From Flammeovirgaceae bacterium UBA7330 (GTDB taxonomy: Bacteria; Bacteroidota; Bacteroidia; Cytophagales; Cyclobacteriaceae), in contig DKPQ01000005.1 in the NCBI GenBank assembly GCA_002471275.1, forward strand, positions 310,001 to 374,000: 64,000 nt of DNA, in the 5' to 3' direction. Below, piece after piece: positions 63,045-64,000 of the stretch. Position numbers and translations under genes: made by a program. The notes beneath the pieces are model-generated. The model ran no database searches and was not told where the DNA came from. It was given only the letters and a program-made list of their open reading frames with translations. Within the stretch, counting starts at the first letter, position 1; each line of letters begins with the position of its first letter.

Positions 63045-64000
63045 ATGGCAGAAGTTAGACCCGACGAGGTTTCAGCAATACTTAGAGAGCAACTCTCTAA
63101 CCAAAAGACAGAAGCACAACTTGAGGAAATCGGAACAGTACTGCAAGTAGGGGATGGTGTAGCCAGGATCTACGGATTGGGCAACGCTCAGGCAGGCGAG
63201 CTATTGGAATTTGACAATGGCCTGAGAGCATTGGCACTAAACCTGGAAGAAGACAATGTAGGAGCGGTATTGCTGGGAGATTCCAGTGATGTGAAGGAAG
63301 GAGATACCGTGAAGCGAACTGGAATGATTGGTTCGATCAAGGTAGGTGATGGCATGTGCGGAAGGGTTGTTGATACCCTGGGGTTACCCATAGATGGTAA
63401 AGGAAGCATCGAAGGTGAGCTTTTCGAAATGCCTTTGGAAAGAAAAGCACCGGGTGTAATCTACAGACAGCCGGTAAACGAGCCACTTCAGACCGGTATC
63501 AAAGCGATCGACTCAATGATTCCTATCGGAAGAGGACAGCGAGAACTTGTAATTGGTGACCGTCAGACAGGTAAAACTGCTGTGGTTATTGATACAATCA
63601 TCAACCAAAAAGAATTTTACGATCGAGGTGAGCCTGTATACTGTATCTACGTAGCCGTAGGACAGAAAGCTTCGACCGTAGCCGGAATTGTGGCTTCTCT
63701 GGAAAAAGCGGGTGCCATGGCTTATACCACAGTAGTGAGTGCTGCAGCATCAGAACCAGCACCATTGCAGTTCTTTGCACCATTTACCGGAGCAGCTATT
63801 GGAGAGTACTTCAGAGATACAGGTCGACCTGCTTTGGTGATTTATGATGACCTTTCTAAGCAGGCTGTTTCTTATCGTGAGGTTTCACTACTTCTTAGAA
63901 GACCTCCGGGACGTGAAGCATACCCTGGAGACGTTTTCTACCTTCACTCAAGATTGTTGGAGCGGGCGGCAAAAATCATCAACAACGATGAGATCGCTGC
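63045..64000 (+). CDS. atpA: ATP synthase F1 subunit alpha (5' part)
   Basis: 318 complete codons are present; the gene runs off the right edge. It begins [20 protein letters not shown]. The nucleotide P-loop [10 protein letters not shown] and the [24 protein letters not shown] and [20 protein letters not shown] segments are intact. Catalytic-head subunit alternating with beta. atpG would be expected next; beta and epsilon are often elsewhere in this phylum. Confidence 0.98.
   Translation, partial: MAEVRPDEVSAILREQLSNQKTEAQLEEIGTVLQVGDGVARIYGLGNAQAGELLEFDNGLRALALNLEEDNVGAVLLGDSSDVKEGDTVKRTGMIGSIKVGDGMCGRVVDTLGLPIDGKGSIEGELFEMPLERKAPGVIYRQPVNEPLQTGIKAIDSMIPIGRGQRELVIGDRQTGKTAVVIDTIINQKEFYDRGEPVYCIYVAVGQKASTVAGIVASLEKAGAMAYTTVVSAAASEPAPLQFFAPFTGAAIGEYFRDTGRPALVIYDDLSKQAVSYREVSLLLRRPPGREAYPGDVFYLHSRLLERAAKIINNDEIA

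Overview
The window comes from a Bacteroidota chromosome, most likely order Cytophagales. It carries a type IX secretion/gliding core (porP-like gene, gldK-gldL-gldM-gldN, a PorW/SprE-like lipoprotein) and a cargo protein with a type IX sorting tail. Several intergenic regions have Bacteroidota-type -7 boxes (TAnnTTTG), and there is a TonB receptor paired with a surface lipoprotein. No phage or classical insertion sequence is visible. Both ends cut genes: an ECF sigma factor at the left and atpA at the right.

Layout. 1-8.5 kb: partial ECF sigma factor, large T9SS cargo protein, yjbQ, a beta-helix lipoprotein, prfA, a haem-binding lipoprotein and a fatty acid desaturase. 8.7-13.5 kb: a DUF1501 / DUF1549-DUF1553 pair. 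13.6-15.2 kb: a tRNA-Gly/tRNA-Leu pair with a four-helix-bundle ORF cassette between them, then a two-gene unit with a toxin/antitoxin-like layout. 16.6-22.3 kb: a histidine kinase and an NtrC-type sigma-54 activator, flanked on both sides by paralogous operons (GreA-like protein plus 4HB membrane protein). Both operons have matching -24/-12 promoters and share an upstream motif. This looks like a self-contained signalling island and is the most interesting part of the window. 22.7-25.8 kb: NEW3 protein and ABC transporter. 25.9-27.7 kb: a small conserved-looking ORF, an arsI/arsenate-reductase-like locus with ArsR-type operators but no arsR, and a large imperfect hairpin element. 27.8-33.7 kb: MoxR, TonB receptor, beta-helix lipoprotein and a secreted coiled-coil protein. 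33.7-40.4 kb: epimerase, LOG-like protein, uvrA, and a LytS/LytTR system whose two genes are separated by tandem leader repeats. One 35-nt block of those repeats recurs at the arsenic locus. 40.5-46 kb: two small hypothetical genes, hemW, an Omp85-like protein, a DUF4271 protein and hemD. 46-51.7 kb: porP and gldKLMN, closed by a strong terminator. 51.8-58.5 kb (minus strand): porW-pbp1A-uvrC. 58.6-64 kb: M23 peptidase and bactofilin leading into the ATP synthase genes atpZ, an atpI-like gene, atpB, atpE, atpF, atpH and atpA.

How the genes work together. PorP, GldK-N and PorW form or support the T9SS that would export cargo such as the protein at 338-3604. The M23 peptidase, bactofilin and PBP1A are envelope and cell-shape functions. 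The kinase/activator pair probably drives its two flanking GreA-like/4HB operons through sigma-54. All functions are read from sequence motifs and family knowledge. No database search was run.
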